Shown piece after piece: positions 11,501 to 22,883 of a stretch of DNA of 64,000 nt. Below the pieces are notes generated by a model. The model was not told the origin of the DNA. It made no database searches and saw nothing but the letters and a program-made list of their open reading frames with translations. Position numbers and translations under genes: made by a program. How positions within the stretch are numbered: the first letter of the stretch is position 1; the number at the start of each line of letters is the position of its first letter. The stretch lies in assembly GCA_000711775.1 (NCBI GenBank), contig ARYC01000613.1:62001-126000 (forward strand), read 5' to 3'. This stretch comes from Oxytricha trifallax. Its lineage: Eukaryota > Ciliophora > Spirotrichea > Sporadotrichida > Oxytrichidae.

Positions 11501-12355
11501 ATAAATAAAAAAAACAGTGCATGAAACTTCCTCGAGTGCAGGAAACTCCCCCCCCTTTTTTAATAATCTATCAAATAATTTGATATGTTACAATAACAAG
11601 AACATGCTAGACTAACATTCATAAATAGATGATGAAGAAGATGAATTCGAAAATTTTGACAAGTAAAGCGGAATGATTCTCTAATCTTTTAGAAGCAATA
11701 GAAAACATAGCCACAAAAAGAACTAGATGAATTCAGAAACCCATGCTTAAAATGTATAACTTAATAATCTATCAGGCACTAATGTGAATTGTTTATATAT
11801 TTCTTATAAAATGATTATACTCAAAATAATTCATAGGATAGCTTATTATAATGTGCTTGATATATCTACGAAACTCACACCGTAACTAGATAAATTCAAA
11901 TCAGAAAAAAATAATGTGAAAAATAAATACGATAGCTCAATTAGTTTCATTATTAATCAGGTAAATATAGATTAAAATTAATAATAGAATGAAGATATTC
12001 TTACTTACGAAGAAGAAAGGAAACTGTAATTTATTTCAATAATTATCTACTTTTTATTATTTGTATATAATAAAACATAGAAAATTGCCTTAGAAGAAAG
12101 AATCTAGTTAAAATAAACTAATTAAGCCAAAGAAAAAGAATAAGTTATTTTATTTTAATTTTTGTATTGAATTAGAGCACAATGAGTATTATTGACTCAA
12201 GGGCGAAATAATTGCTTATTGATAATGATTATCAAATCAAAGAAGAGGATGAAAGCATAAGCTTGTAGGAGCAAGATATTGAGGAAAATCCATAAAATAA
12301 TAAAAGAAATAATAAATAAAAAAACTAATTCATAAGTAAATAGGTTATAAACTGA
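8564..12355 (+). CDS. Multi-membrane-span RING-H2 protein, probable E3 ubiquitin ligase, at least 12 MDSs
   Basis: N-terminal half has four hydrophobic spans (LIFIGLALMIYF; VITSLAALGCALVYLCLV; NAILLTNIVIAIVITVL; MVNFIFWIILLYDLVLG...). A RING-H2 finger follows: CSICLDQF, EIIKLNC, GHIFHLPCIEGW, NNSCPLCRKNL, with the Cys/His spacing of E3 ligases, assembled across two IESs. The long tail is hydrophilic and Q/N-rich, ending at TGA 12353-12355. Resolved MDSs: 8564-8876, 9019-9119, 9179-9444, 9526-9602, 9661-9727, 9798-10774 (at least one unresolved IES near 10300-10460 and a tentative one at 9990-10049), 10861-10999, 11634-11786, 11856-12019, 12101-12149, 12194-12355. Start is uncertain: ATG 8564 or ATG 8642. 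One IES holds a foldback element. Substrate unknown. Confidence 0.83.
8877..9018 (+). other. 142-bp IES in RING gene (pointer CAAAA)
   Basis: Copies at 8872-8876 and 9014-9018; joining gives SKCRSKIREKGFQNKL between two membrane spans. Confidence 0.85.
9120..9178 (+). other. 59-bp IES in RING gene (pointer TGTGAAT)
   Basis: Copies at 9113-9119 and 9172-9178 in equal phase; joining gives LTQKTVNEELASKEL. Confidence 0.92.
9445..9525 (+). other. 81-bp IES in RING gene (pointer AAATT)
   Basis: Copies at 9440-9444 and 9521-9525; joining gives TATQFKLTKKIYSIIS and bypasses in-frame TGA codons. Confidence 0.78.
9603..9660 (+). other. 58-bp IES just before the RING finger (pointer AAAAAGTTG)
   Basis: The 9-bp copies at 9594-9602 and 9652-9660 match in phase; joining gives QSIEKVDNCSICLDQF. 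Confidence 0.94.
9728..9797 (+). other. 70-bp IES splitting the RING finger (pointer GATGA)
   Basis: Copies at 9723-9727 and 9793-9797; removal unites the first Cys pairs with GHIFHLPC and CPLC. Confidence 0.95.
9990..10049 (+). other. Tentative IES in RING gene (pointer AGGCT)
   Basis: AGGCT at 9985-9989 and 10045-10049 in equal phase; the intervening 60 bp are open and hydrophobic, unlike the Q/N-rich flanks. Frame alone does not require removal. Confidence 0.4.
10775..10860 (+). other. 86-bp IES in RING gene (pointer CAGAT)
   Basis: Copies at 10770-10774 and 10856-10860; removal shifts into the frame that reads GIERKINSSNQIPQNFKD. Confidence 0.85.
11000..11633 (+). other. 634-bp IES in RING gene carrying a foldback element (pointer AGATGAT)
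   Basis: Copies at 10993-10999 and 11627-11633 match in phase; joining gives HQQEDDEEDEFENFDK. About 507 bp of this IES are the 11057-11555 element plus one target duplication, leaving an ancestral IES near 127 bp. Confidence 0.93.
11057..11555. mobile_element. 499-bp foldback (MITE-like) element, 8-bp target duplication TTTTTTAA
   Basis: Terminal inverted repeats start with a run of G (11057-11064) and end with a run of C (11548-11555). Each arm contains the motif AGTTTCCTGCACT two times (second copy in the right arm slightly diverged) separated by A/T-rich spacer. TTTTTTAA flanks both ends (11049-11056, 11556-11563). The centre is AT-rich with no ORF. It lies wholly within an IES, so it would be eliminated during macronuclear development. 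Confidence 0.9.
11787..11855 (+). other. 69-bp IES in RING gene (pointer TAATGTG)
   Basis: Copies at 11780-11786 and 11849-11855; joining gives LSGTNVLDISTKLTP. Confidence 0.92.
12020..12100 (+). other. 81-bp IES in RING gene (pointer GAAGAAAG)
   Basis: Copies at 12012-12019 and 12093-12100; joining gives LTYEEERIQLKQTNQ. Confidence 0.92.
12150..12193 (+). other. 44-bp IES in RING gene (pointer TTATT)
   Basis: Copies at 12145-12149 and 12189-12193; joining gives KEKEQVIDSRAKQLL and the final MDS. Confidence 0.82.
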
Positions 12356-12943
12356 CCTAGCATTGCACTTATAATAGTTTAAATAGGGATATAATAATTT
12401 AATAAATCTTTTATTTGATTTGGATTAGTTTACCAATCATGCTATTCTTAAGAGAAATATGAAATAGTCAAATTGAATCCAAATAAATCTTCAAATAAAG
12501 CTGTTATCTGTCATTTATATTAAGTAAAAATCTAATTTTATAATAATGTAATTCTTTTTCTTTAGTCTTTGCACCTTTATTGAATTTTAATCTTGTAACT
12601 CTGCTCCCTTACAAAAGACTAACTCTACATTATTAGATGTTCATTATATTGATTTTATTTGAATTTCTGATGAAAATACAGCTTCTCTCTTTGACAATCC
12701 TTTTTCAATATTAGTTTAATTAATCTTAAATTACTTGTATTTTACTTTTTAAATCATGAATACTCAAGCAATTTACCATTTGTTTGCATATATTGTCTAT
12801 ATACGTTTAATTAAAGATACAGTTTTAAGAATAATTTAATTTCAATATTGATTTTTGATATTATAACTATAATTTAGTAATTTAAATTTGAAATAGAGTA
12901 AACAAATATAAAATATTATAATTTACAAATACTTTATTATAAA
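12356..12943. other. Spacer between RING and MAK genes
   Basis: AT-rich; no protein-like frame on either strand. It should hold the 3' end of one nanochromosome and the 5' leader of the next. Confidence 0.5.
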
Positions 12944-14641
12944 ATGGAAAAATACAGTGGCTTGAAAACTATTGGAGACGGCACTTATGGCTCTGTTATC
13001 AAGGCTATGAACATGAAAACTGGTATGTATATTCTACTTATTTATAGATCAATTTATATGGGTAGTAATTTATTTTTAGTTTTTATATTACATAAGTATC
13101 ATTATTAAACCAATGTTTAAAATAATTAAAAGTTTTTACCCAAAGCTTCACCTTATATATTTTTCATATGAATTATGATTTGATAAATTATTCAATTTGG
13201 TATTAATAATGCGCTTTGTATAGGTGAAATTGTGGCAATAAAGAAAATGAAGAAAAAGTATTACAAGTGGGATGCTTGCATTCAACTCAAAGAAATACAC
13301 TCACTTATGAAACTATCTCATCCAAACATTGTTAATCTTTATGAAGTTATTCTTGATAAGAATGTTCTTCAATTCGTCTTTGAATATCTAGATATGACAA
13401 AATTTATATAATAATGATTGAACACAAAAAACTATGATAAAAAAGTTTAATTTCATAATAAAAAATATATGAATGTGTATTAACTGATGAAAGATCGCAA
13501 GAAATTATTCAGTGAGCATCAAATAAGAAATATAATGTTTTAAACTATGCAGGGATTAGCTTACATGCATAAGAATAACTATTTTCATAGAGATTTAAAA
13601 CCTGAAAATTTACTCTGTTATCATCAAACAATTAAAATTGCTGATTTTGGGTAAGAAATATTTTTCATTAAACGATTACCATGACATACTTCTTTATAAA
13701 TGTATTTAAAGTAAAAAATAATTATAGTTTAGCGAAAGAAGTCGATGCAAGACCTCCATTTACAGATTATGTGTCAACTCGTTGGTATCGAGCTCCTGAA
13801 ATACTGTTAAGAGCTCCGAACTATAATGCCCCTATAGATATATTTGCTATGGGAGCAATAATGGCTGAGCTTTTTACTATGAGACCACTATTTCCTGGTC
13901 AATCTTTATTTTACAATCGATTTATTAATTAGCAAATTGATACTGCCTTAAATCGGCTTGTTTAATTTATATGAGAATCTGAAGCAGATTAAATGACTTA
14001 AATTTGTAAAGTCCTTGGGACACCTACTCGTTTAAACTGGCCAGATGGTTATAAACTAGCAACCTAATTAGGTTTTAAATTTCCACAATTCCTACCTCAA
14101 AGTCTCTCATCAATAATCTAGAATGCAAGTGAAGATGCTATAGAATTAATATAAGCTATGCTGCATTATGATCCTTGCAAGAGGCCTACTGCTAGTGAGT
14201 GTTTGCAATTCAAGTTCTTTTAAGTTAAATTGCCTATTCCAGTTAATCCCCCGGAGTTTGAAGAGTAAAAAAGCAGTTCATAGGATATATTTGAGGATGA
14301 CTATTAATCACAGAATTGAAAAATTATATAATAAATAGAATGATATATAAATAATCATTTATATATGCCAATAAAAAATTCTTATTTTTAATTACAAACT
14401 AGGTCAGCATTAATAGATTATAGCAATTTTGAATGTTTCAATTTTTAATTAAAATAAACAGAAGCCAGATAAACAAAAATAAGCATATTAAACTAAAATA
14501 AGATAAGAACTGCTAGATTAAGAAAGTTAACTAAATTAATAAGGCCGCAAAGTTTCAAGTTTGCAAATGATGAAACGCAGCAGATATAGACCTGGTGTAG
14601 ATACAGCAATTGAACAAAATAAACTTAATCTAGATTTATGA
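12944..14641 (+). CDS. MAK/ICK/RCK-type ciliary protein kinase, 373 aa
   Basis: Predicted Ser/Thr kinase of the RCK family (Chlamydomonas LF4, mammalian MAK and CILK1), which limits cilium length. Exonic pieces 12944-13022, 13224-13397, 13473-13650, 13728-13905, 13981-14315 and 14464-14641 sum to 1122 bp, exactly 374 codons, ending at TGA 14639-14641. Kinase motifs in order: GDGTYGSV (P-loop), [14 protein letters not shown] (VAIK with the RCK-type following helix), [22 protein letters not shown] (catalytic loop), KIADFGLAKE (DFG), the TDY activation loop ([16 protein letters not shown]), [15 protein letters not shown] and a final [10 protein letters not shown]. The ~75-residue tail ends in a basic [11 protein letters not shown] stretch, similar to the short PGV motif seen in the family. 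The tail is much shorter than in animals. Two interruptions look like introns, three like IESs. Confidence 0.93.
13023..13223 (+). other. Intron (or IES) in MAK kinase gene
   Basis: Starts GTATGT and ends TATAG, and its removal restores the codon Gly between MNMKT and EIVAIKK. The same segment is also flanked by GGT (13022-13024 and 13223-13225), so DNA elimination cannot be told from splicing here. Its 201 bp is long for an intron of this group. Confidence 0.7.
13398..13472 (+). other. 75-bp IES in MAK kinase gene (pointer ATATGA)
   Basis: Copies at 13392-13397 and 13467-13472; joining gives VFEYLDMNVYQLMKDR. Confidence 0.95.
13651..13727 (+). other. Intron within the DFG motif of MAK kinase gene
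   Basis: GTAAGA...TTATAG, 77 bp; splicing joins ADFG to LAKEV with no direct repeat needed, so spliceosomal removal fits best. Confidence 0.85.
13906..13980 (+). other. 75-bp IES in MAK kinase gene (pointer AATCT)
   Basis: Copies at 13901-13905 and 13976-13980; joining gives LFPGQSEADQMTQICKVLG. Confidence 0.94.
14316..14463 (+). other. 148-bp IES in MAK kinase gene (pointer ACAGAA)
   Basis: Copies at 14310-14315 and 14458-14463; removal skips TGA 14317-14319 and joins DDYQSQKPDKQKQAY. Confidence 0.9.
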
Positions 14642-14826
14642 ATAAAGAAGCGTTCTTTTTTAATAAGTAATATATATATAGACCATCGTATATAAATCAA
14701 TGTAATTTAAATAAATAATTCCCATTAAGTTTTTCGAATTATTTTGTTACACTAGAGTGAAGCTGATTTATGAATTCAATCTTTTGTATAAAATAAGAAT
14801 ATATTAATTCATTATTCGCATTAACT

Positions 14827-17800
14827 TCACTTTTTGGTTACCTTAACATTTTTAGTAGTCTAAGCTTTTCCAACTGAATTTCTAACTTATTTGGTTTTGT
14901 TACTTTTATTTGAAAATGTGCTCTTCTCTACTTTATTAACAACTGTTTCTCTGCTTGATTCATGTTTAACATTCACACTATTGAAGCTATCATTAGATTT
15001 TTGGCATTTAGGATTCTACTTTGAAATGCTCTTAGAACTAGATATTTGTGAGTCTCTTGAGTGAATGGCAGTATTATGAATCACAGATACTTTTATGCTA
15101 TCTAGAATTTTATCATTAATATCTGAGAATACATCGTCGCTCTCTCCGGTTGAGGACTCAATATTTCTGTGACTATGAAGGTCTTAATCAGAGTATATGA
15201 TTTGTTAAGTTGATGATTGAGTTAAGCTCTATTTTTACTTTGCAGCATACGCCATGTTCATCATTAGCCAAGTATACAACATTTTTTGCTTCACCTATTC
15301 CAAATTTTTTTTTGGTATTTCATTATATGCAATTATAAGTAGAGCATGATATAATATCTTGATAATTTAAATTTATATAGATTTTCAAATCAATTAATAT
15401 TTCAGTTTGTGTACTCATATTTTTTCCATCTTTCAACTATTTTATCTATCTCATGTTTCTTTATCTTACTCGTCTTTGAATAACTACAGCAGCTTCAGTT
15501 TCAAGTTATCTAACCAGCTTCAAATCAAATTTACCATCTTTCAAAGATTATTCTAACTTTTACTTGATAAATTTCATAGAAGATTGCTTTGAGCTTATAT
15601 TTTTCTAATGAGTTGGAGACAATAAAAAATGTACAAAATGTATAAAATACTAATATTAATTCTATATATTTCAATTAATGACCTCTCCTTAATTTCATTG
15701 TTTTAACAAACTTCATTATCTTTCTAGATTGAATCATTGTTTATCTATTAACATAGCTGTTCCTCTTATAATTCAAGCAATTTTTATTTCTCATTCAATT
15801 AAGTTTATTCTTATAATTAAATTGCTTATTTCTAGAGTTCATTTTTCTTCTTAATTTAATCTTTTATTGATTGTTCTAAGTGTATAAAGGTGTCTGTGTC
15901 GTCAAGATCCTTCAAGTTTATTTCTTTTTTTATGATTGTTTTCTCTTTAATTAGATCAATTTTAACATTTTGATTTTAAGTAATAAGTGGTTGAACTGAA
16001 TTATAAGGATTTTCCAATAATTTCTTTTCTGTTTTTGATTATCTGAGTTATAGAGGCATATTATTATTATTTTACAAAGTTAAATCATTCAACCTTATAT
16101 TCCTAATGCTAGGTTGAGTTTCTTATTTTTTCAAGGGAGAATTATTTGCACTTAATAAGCTAATTTAGTATTTAGTATCATCTTTTGACTGTGAAGAGTA
16201 CTGTTTTTATCTAATTTACCTACTTTTATTTATCAATTTTGGAGTTTTGAGCAGAGTTGACTCTCTATGGCTAAAGTAACCATTAACATTATGAAAATCC
16301 AAATCCTCTTAATTTTACTGCTGTGAATCTGTTATTTTTTGGAGTTTTAACTCAAGGGGTTCTGGGAGTGGAGCATTTTATTAAGGTGTTGGGGCTTCAA
16401 CTGTTTGATTCAAATTACTATCAAAGATATTTATGTCATCTTATTGTTAAGAAACTTCTTAATTTTAACTCTGGAAAGTTAGATCTGGGCAGTCTTAGTA
16501 CTTGCTTGATTACTGAGGTGAGAAAAAGTCTACTTACTATATGGTATAATTGTAATTACTTTCAAGATATATTTGATTGACTTCTTGTAATCTTTCTTTT
16601 CTTGTCCTTCTTAACTTAGATGCGTTTGATTAACAAAGACTAACAGCTGAGAGACTTTAAAGATAATATTTATAATATAAAAGAATGAATAATTACAGAT
16701 TATATTTCTTGAAATTTAGTCCCTAAATATTTATGATTTTGACTTCTATTCATGCTAGAATCAATTTGATTATTTTAATTAAAAGTGCTTGTCTCAAGAG
16801 TCTTAATTAATTCACTATCGTTTTATGTTAAATTTTCTTCTTTCAGACTTATGGCTCCATTAGCTTGAATTGAGCTTTCTCTGCTGACTAAATTATCATA
16901 AGTTTGTTACTAAGCACTTATGAAATTAATGTTCTCTATTTCTGAAAGATCTTCCTTTTTGAAATAAGTGTCCGTGAATAGATCAATAGTGTTTTATTAG
17001 ATTAAAGAATTTTCTTTATCAAAAGTCTCTATTTAGTTGTTTCTTGTGTTTATGTTTATTTGTTGACCAAGGCTGTTTGTGGTTTTTGAAGTTAATATGT
17101 CAATTTGGACTACATTGCCTATCTTTGAACTCACGCTTATTGGTGTTATTATAAATTAAGAGTATGATATTAAGCTATAAATAAATATTAATGTGTAGAA
17201 TTTAGAATGTCTCCCATTATTTTACAATTCTTAGATTTATTAGACTTATGATAGATTTTTTGATTTTAAGGAGCTTTGACATTTTTGGTAGTTTTAAAAT
17301 CGTTGAAATATATAGTTAGTAATTTAATTTTAGCATTTATATTTATTATGGATATACTAAATTAATGCAGTATAATAACATAAAAAAATCGTTGACGTGG
17401 TTTTCTCTTGGTGAGTGTATTTTACCTTCTTATCTCAAGGGGATTGGAGATTTTGATATTATTAGGCTATTATATAAGGCAAATGAATAGTTAATTCGAT
17501 ATTCATATATAATAAATTAATAATCTATAGCCTGGTGATCTCTCCCTAAATTCAATCAAACTGCTTTGTCTATTCAAGCTATTATCTTTCTTAGCAGAAT
17601 TTAACATTCATGAAAATATATAAGTAAAAAAAAATAATTTAAGTTTAATTAAATAAAATACAGATATTCCCTTAACTAATAAAAGTTAAAAATTTCAAAA
17701 CAAGGATTTTTATAATAATTTTTAGTCTGCTATTATGGAAAGAAAAATATTTGATTTAGGTCTATATAAAAAGAGTTTAAGAATATTAATAGTGAAGAAT

Positions 17801-18912
17801 GCCAAGATATTTAATTGATGCGTGTAAATTCTTAAAATTCATTATTCAAAAAAATATCTTCTCTGTTAAGTATTCTACTTAACATAAATGTTCTGCATGA
17901 TTGATTCTCTTGGTGTTTTGAATATATTATTAAGATTACCTTAACTTCCTACTAAACTCATGCTATTTATTCCACTAATTTATTCCTTCTCTGCTGTTCT
18001 CTATTTCTTATTGCTCTATAAATTTAGATAGACCTACCTACAAATACTTCTATTTTTCTTTCTTTTCTCCTTGTAAGCTTACTGTTTATTCGAAAGAGCG
18101 GTACTATTAATATCTGAAACAGGTTATAAATTAGAGTCATATTGAGCTAGATTTTCCCTAGGAGTTTTACTCTAAGAAACTTTGTTCATAGATTTCCTGC
18201 CAGACTTGCAATTACTATTTTTGGTGCCGTGAAGTAAACGTTAGCTCTTAGAACTTACTGGGGAATTGAATTTTTTCTCACTTAAACCTATATTGTTCTC
18301 TAAAATTTCCTATTTTTGCATATTTCTTGCTGTTAAAGAGCCTTATCTAGAACCCATTATACTTTAAACTTGTGATTATTATTATGAGTTTTAAGCTTAA
18401 GTGTGTGCAGTTGAGTATTGCCCTGCATTATTAATTGCAAATAAAATACAAATTCATATAAATCTAAATTTTAATATTAAATTTGCAGTAACTCCAAAAT
18501 TTTACTAACTTTTGTTTGTATTTTGCTATTGAATCATAGCATGATGAACACTTTAAGTCATTGTTTCAAGTTGCACATTTGCAAATGAAAATTCTTTCTC
18601 ATTAACAATAGATCCACTTAATCCGCTTTTCTTATTCCCTTCATTTAGACTATCACTCAAAGTAATATTAATCTAAATAGGTGATTCTTTGCTATTTTTA
18701 TCAATTTGACCAGTTATTTAAGCCTCATCTGAATTTTTACTTTTCTTAGTTTGAATTTATTTACAGTTTTAATCTGTTTTTAAATTTACAGTTGATCTAG
18801 ATGAGTATTGAGATCGGAGAAGCTTCGATTAAGTGGAGAAGGGTTGAATTGGGGTTATGGTGCTGGTTGAAGTTAAAAGCGAGTTTATTTACTTCTTGGA
18901 TGGCTTCTACAT
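14827..18912 (-). CDS. Large Q/N/S-rich coiled-coil protein with IQ motif, multi-MDS
   Basis: I do not recognise the family. On the minus strand ATG 18912-18910 opens MQKPSKKQINSLL, and coding-like frames rich in TAA/TAG-encoded Gln follow at roughly 18912-18500, 18440-17890, 17160-16700, 16640-16060, 16020-15690 and 15625-15430, with a last block 15268-14827 ending at TGA 14829-14827. The 15840-15690 block is a strong coiled coil (ELQKQAIQLQEQ...). Positions 15498-15451 encode AAVVIQRRVRQRNMR, an IQ-type calmodulin/light-chain binding motif. The rest is Ser/Asn/Lys-rich and probably disordered. Intervening IES boundaries were not resolved, and two adjacent genes in the same direction cannot be fully excluded. 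It converges on the MAK kinase gene, tail to tail, with 185 bp between stops. Confidence 0.7.
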
Positions 18913-19145
18913 TTACAAACTAACTTAAATTTAATCAAAGCTTTGATAATTATTTTATAAAATTTTTATTATTTTTTTTAATCTCGAGAGATTTCTAATA
19001 GTTATAGGAGGGAAGGAAATATAGATAAACATTCTCCTAATTTTAAAATAAAATGGGGTTTTGGAATCTATAATTAATTTGTTGTTAACAACTTTACTAT
19101 TAATTGTAATTAATTTAATATTATCATAATTAATTAAAATCAGAA

Positions 19146-20089
19146 ATGAGTGTTGCCTAATCATAAGAGTTGTCAGCTATAATAAATAAAAATACTCTAT
19201 ATCAATCTATACCTTAATTCAGAGATTCTTCCGCTTTTAGAATTTTAACAGGTTCTGCAATTACAAGTAAGTGAAGATTTTATCTATCTTAACTCAAAAT
19301 TAATGTTAAATCTTTATTACAGCACTTGTGGGGACATATATTGGGGAAATTATGTACAACTTAGACAGATAAGTTCATTCAAAGAAATACAGAATTTAAT
19401 GGTTTAAGGGTTCGGCTATTTTATCTCTGGGATTTTTCAGTTTAAATGAAGCAGTCTTTAAATATTTTGAAAGCTAAAATATCTATCATAACTTCAAATA
19501 TATTTACAATTTTAACAATTCTATTTTTTATATATTTAAGCATATTTTAACTTCTGGACTGATTACACACTCTCTGGCTACTTGCCTTATCATTTATAAT
19601 AATATTTAAAAAAATAAATCAAATTTCAGAGTAATTTATTAAATATACAATTTATTATCAGGTATTGCACAGATATTTAAGTAAGCAATTAATATATCTA
19701 AATATCACATTTAATTTAAGGAAGATAGTTGATCTAAGAATCAAACACCCAGATAAAGTTAAAATGTCAAAAATATTGCATGTTTTTGACAATATTCGGT
19801 ATGTTTTTCGAAAGATATTTGGAATACAAAAGATAGCAACTTATTCTCACTTAAATTAAGGGAGATTATATTGTATCATGATTGATTATTATAATTATTA
19901 TAATTATTTTATTATTAATGAGATGAGTGTCCATATATACTGAGTGATTAAGAATACTTGCTTATGAAGAGATTAGCAAAAAACAAATAATTTGCAATAA
20001 TTAACTTACTACCAAAAGGGGTTTCAGAAGGTAACGACATAGGTGGCTTTTTGCCTTTAATTGCTGTTCACGATGATAGAAAAGATGAA

Positions 20090-20128
<39 letters not shown>

Positions 20129-20317
20129 TTTACTCATTATATAAATTTTAATATTTCATATTACTTTTTTGGTTATTTTTATGAAATAGAAGTAATGAAC
20201 AGCGAGGTAAATAGAAAACTGGGATAAGCATTAAAAAGGTTAATTTTAAAGAATGAGCTTAGTCATAATTAGAAAAATGAAATAATAGAAACATCAAATA
20301 AAAAGCTAGATAGATGA
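19146..20317 (+). CDS. Small probable membrane protein, unknown family
   Basis: ATG 19146 opens MSVAQSQELSAII; exon 1 ends at 19266 with a 56-bp intron, then a segment with GSAITTLVGTYIGEIMYNL and GSAILSLGFFSLNEAVF, two short hydrophobic stretches. Further coding-like blocks are near 19720-19860 (VDLRIKHPDKVKMSKIL) and 19945-20092 (INLLPKGVSEGNDIGGF), and the last MDS 20189-20317 ends at TGA 20315-20317. IES boundaries between 19450 and 19940 are unresolved. The predicted product would be around 250-300 residues. It is divergently placed from the preceding minus-strand gene (start codons 233 bp apart), suggesting a shared upstream spacer in the germline only. Confidence 0.65.
19267..19322 (+). 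other. 56-bp intron
   Basis: GTAAGT...TTACAG; splicing joins GSAIT to TLVGTYIG in frame. No flanking direct repeat is needed. Confidence 0.8.
20093..20188 (+). other. 96-bp IES with TA microsatellite (pointer ATGAAATA)
   Basis: 8-bp copies at 20085-20092 and 20181-20188 match in phase; joining gives DDRKDEIEVMNSEV. The left part of the IES is an alternating TA run (about 20096-20120). Confidence 0.92.
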
Positions 20318-20751
20318 AGAAGTTTATCGGTTGATTGAGAGGGAGTGTGAAATAAATTAAAACTTATTAATTATTTGGGTATATCCTGTTTATGGGGGGC
20401 AACAAGATTATATTCTTTAATAATCAAAAAACTAATAAAATAATTTATTATTATTCACGAAAAAAGTTCTAATAAGTTATAATAATTGATATCGATGTTA
20501 AATGATTTTTTAATTGTTATAAAAGTTGAAGAAAAATAATCTTGCCTGGACAATGCCAATTATGTTAAGTTGTAAAAATTAAGGAAAATTTAGCGTCTGT
20601 AACTGTGATATCAAATTGAAATGTTAGGATATAATGTGTTTGTTATTCAAATTTCTATTTTCAAGGCTTCATTTGTGTTTATTTACAACAATTAAAATTT
20701 TTGTCAGGTTGAACTTTTATATAATTTTGAGATAAATTACTCTCCTTCTCT
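20318..20751. other. Spacer between convergent genes
   Basis: AT-rich; nothing recognised apart from an isolated G-run near 20394-20400. Confidence 0.45.
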
Positions 20752-22883
20752 TCAATAATTGTTATTTTGGTGACTGTTTGCAGAGTTGAAGTTATTAGTG
20801 TTGCCCATTTACATCATAGGATAAAAAGCATCAGAAGGTATACTATAGCTGTAATTCTCATTTCCTTGGTGCCCTTAGTGATTACCACTAATTTGAGCAA
20901 TCTTATTTGGATAGCTCATAGGAGCTAAGTTGCCTCTACCAGGGGACTTGCTATTCAATCTCAGTCCTTATGAAGTATGAGGATTGTTCATTGCATTGTA
21001 CCTATATAAATTGAAAAAAAGGAAAGAACTCTTACATGTTCATGGTGTAAGCATTTTACTCTTCATATCCTCCTTTTGTTTACTTTAAATTTTGCTGCTA
21101 GTTTTGCATCTATCCTATCTAAGGCATTCCTTGATTAATTGATCCTAGATTTTGTTTCTTCTTCAACTTTTGCTAAAGAGCATTGAATTAGTTCGAAGCT
21201 TTTGGGCTAAACTTATCATAGATGTTTGATTAATCATCAGAAACCACAATCATTCCCGAACTTAGTAAGCCTGTCCCTTCTCCTCCAGTATCTCCATCTA
21301 AAATATTAAGTTTCAAATATTTATATATGTTACCTTATCTTTTCTTTATTTAGTTTGAATTTTTCACTATGCCTTGATTGTTGAAAGCTGCTAGTTACTT
21401 CGCTTTATTAACGTTTAAATAAAATAAAATAATAAAGTTAATAGATGGAGAAACCGATGTGTCTTTTGATTGGTTTTAATTAGCTAACATCTATATATTG
21501 TCAAAGTTTTGAGATTTCTTGATTGAAGGACCGTTGCCCATATGTTGAGCATAGGGATTGTTGTTATTATAATTGGAAAAAGTATTTTAACTTGTAAATA
21601 CTTAGCCTGGCCCATTGTGTGGATTGTCATTGAAATTTTCGTCTTCATCTTCGATAATAACCTCTGAAAAAATTTACCCTCCCATCATATTATTGACTGT
21701 ATTCTGACTTCCTTTAGTCTTTTTAGTAAATTGAACTGGTTGTTTTGCTTAATTTTAAATTTGTGAATTCATCATTTATATAGTAGGGTTGTTACCCGCT
21801 CCTCCAATATTATCTAAATTAATTCTGTAAGAGTACTCGTTTTCAAAAGTGCCTAAACTGCCACTAGAACCTTTACTTAACAGAAACGTTGAGAGGTTTG
21901 ATGAAGGAACGAAATTATTATTTTGTCTACCATCAGTGAAACTTTATTGTTGGGAACCTCCACCCATTTGACTATTATTTCCTCCATTTTTATTCTAAGT
22001 ATACTAAGATGCTCCACCAGATGGTTTTCCTTTTTAAAGAAGCTAGTTTGTATTTTGATTAGCAGGTCCTTTCAAAATTTTAGGCTCGTTTTTGTTTGTA
22101 GTAATAGAGTTATTTGCAGTTTGAGATTAGCCAGTGAATTTATTGTTAATCTGAGTTGGAGAGGGTTTTTGCTGTGCTTAAATTGGCTACTACTGTTAAG
22201 TCCCATTTGAGCCTAAATTTTAAAATTTCTAGCCATAAGAAGTTTTATTCTTTCCAAAAGTGGATGCTGCATCTCTTTCTACAGTATTTGATCTCATAGA
22301 ACTTCTTGACTTGGAAGATTCTTATCTAATTTAAGCTTAACTGTTTGTACCCTAAGGCCTTATGTTTTATTCCTTTAGCAGTTTTTCCACATCTGCATCT
22401 CTTAATCCATCAAATTATATAGCTATATACTTTACTTAAAATACTATTATTCTTATTTATTAACAAAGTAAGGGTCAGCGAGAGATTCAATAGCGCTTAT
22501 TCTAGCTGAAGGATCCATCTCAAGCATTGCTTTCATTAAATTCATTGCTTTCTTAGAAAGTTTACCAACATATCTTCTCTCAAGGGTTTCTGGCTTTGTT
22601 ATTGAATCAGGAAATTTATACCCTATAAAGCGTGGATTTGTTTTGAATTCTTCTTGTTACTAATGGGTAAGTGGGCCCATGATTTATTCAGAAATATAAG
22701 TAAAATTTCAACCCTCTTACCATTAATTATAGAAATTCTCTAAGCCTTTATTATAAATTAATGATTTTCTAGATACAAAACAACTAATCAATTTCTGATT
22801 CCCCTGGGAACAGCGGTTCTCCATCAGTTAACTCACCCAATATACAGCCAATAGCCCATATATCAACTTCCTTTCCATAATTA
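20752..22883 (-). CDS. CDKL-family kinase, 3' block (C-lobe and Q/N-rich tail)
   Basis: Minus-strand coding blocks. From the right: [18 protein letters not shown], then [14 protein letters not shown], then GPLTH...[44 protein letters not shown] and ADPYF. These are the C-lobe of cyclin-dependent-kinase-like (CDKL) kinases. A long N/Q/S-rich tail follows (~22440-20770) with several IESs not resolved, ending at TGA 20754-20752 after NSHQNNNY. The catalytic N-lobe is absent here and lies 21 kb to the right (44114-45165). CDKL5/LF5-type kinases act at the base of cilia in algae and animals; that role here is inference. Confidence 0.9.
22871..22883 (-). other. Pointer of CDKL gene, proximal copy (13 bp)
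   Basis: TAATTATGGAAAG on the minus strand, identical to 44126-44114 and in the same codon phase (N-Y-G-K). Marks the right end of the 3' block. Confidence 0.93.

Noticed and set aside
10955..11585. 13-bp direct repeat AAATAATTTGATA (10955-10967 and 11573-11585) as IES pointer
   Set aside because: The two copies are in different codon phases and joining there runs into TGA; the 7-bp AGATGAT pointer gives the right frame. AT-rich chance match.
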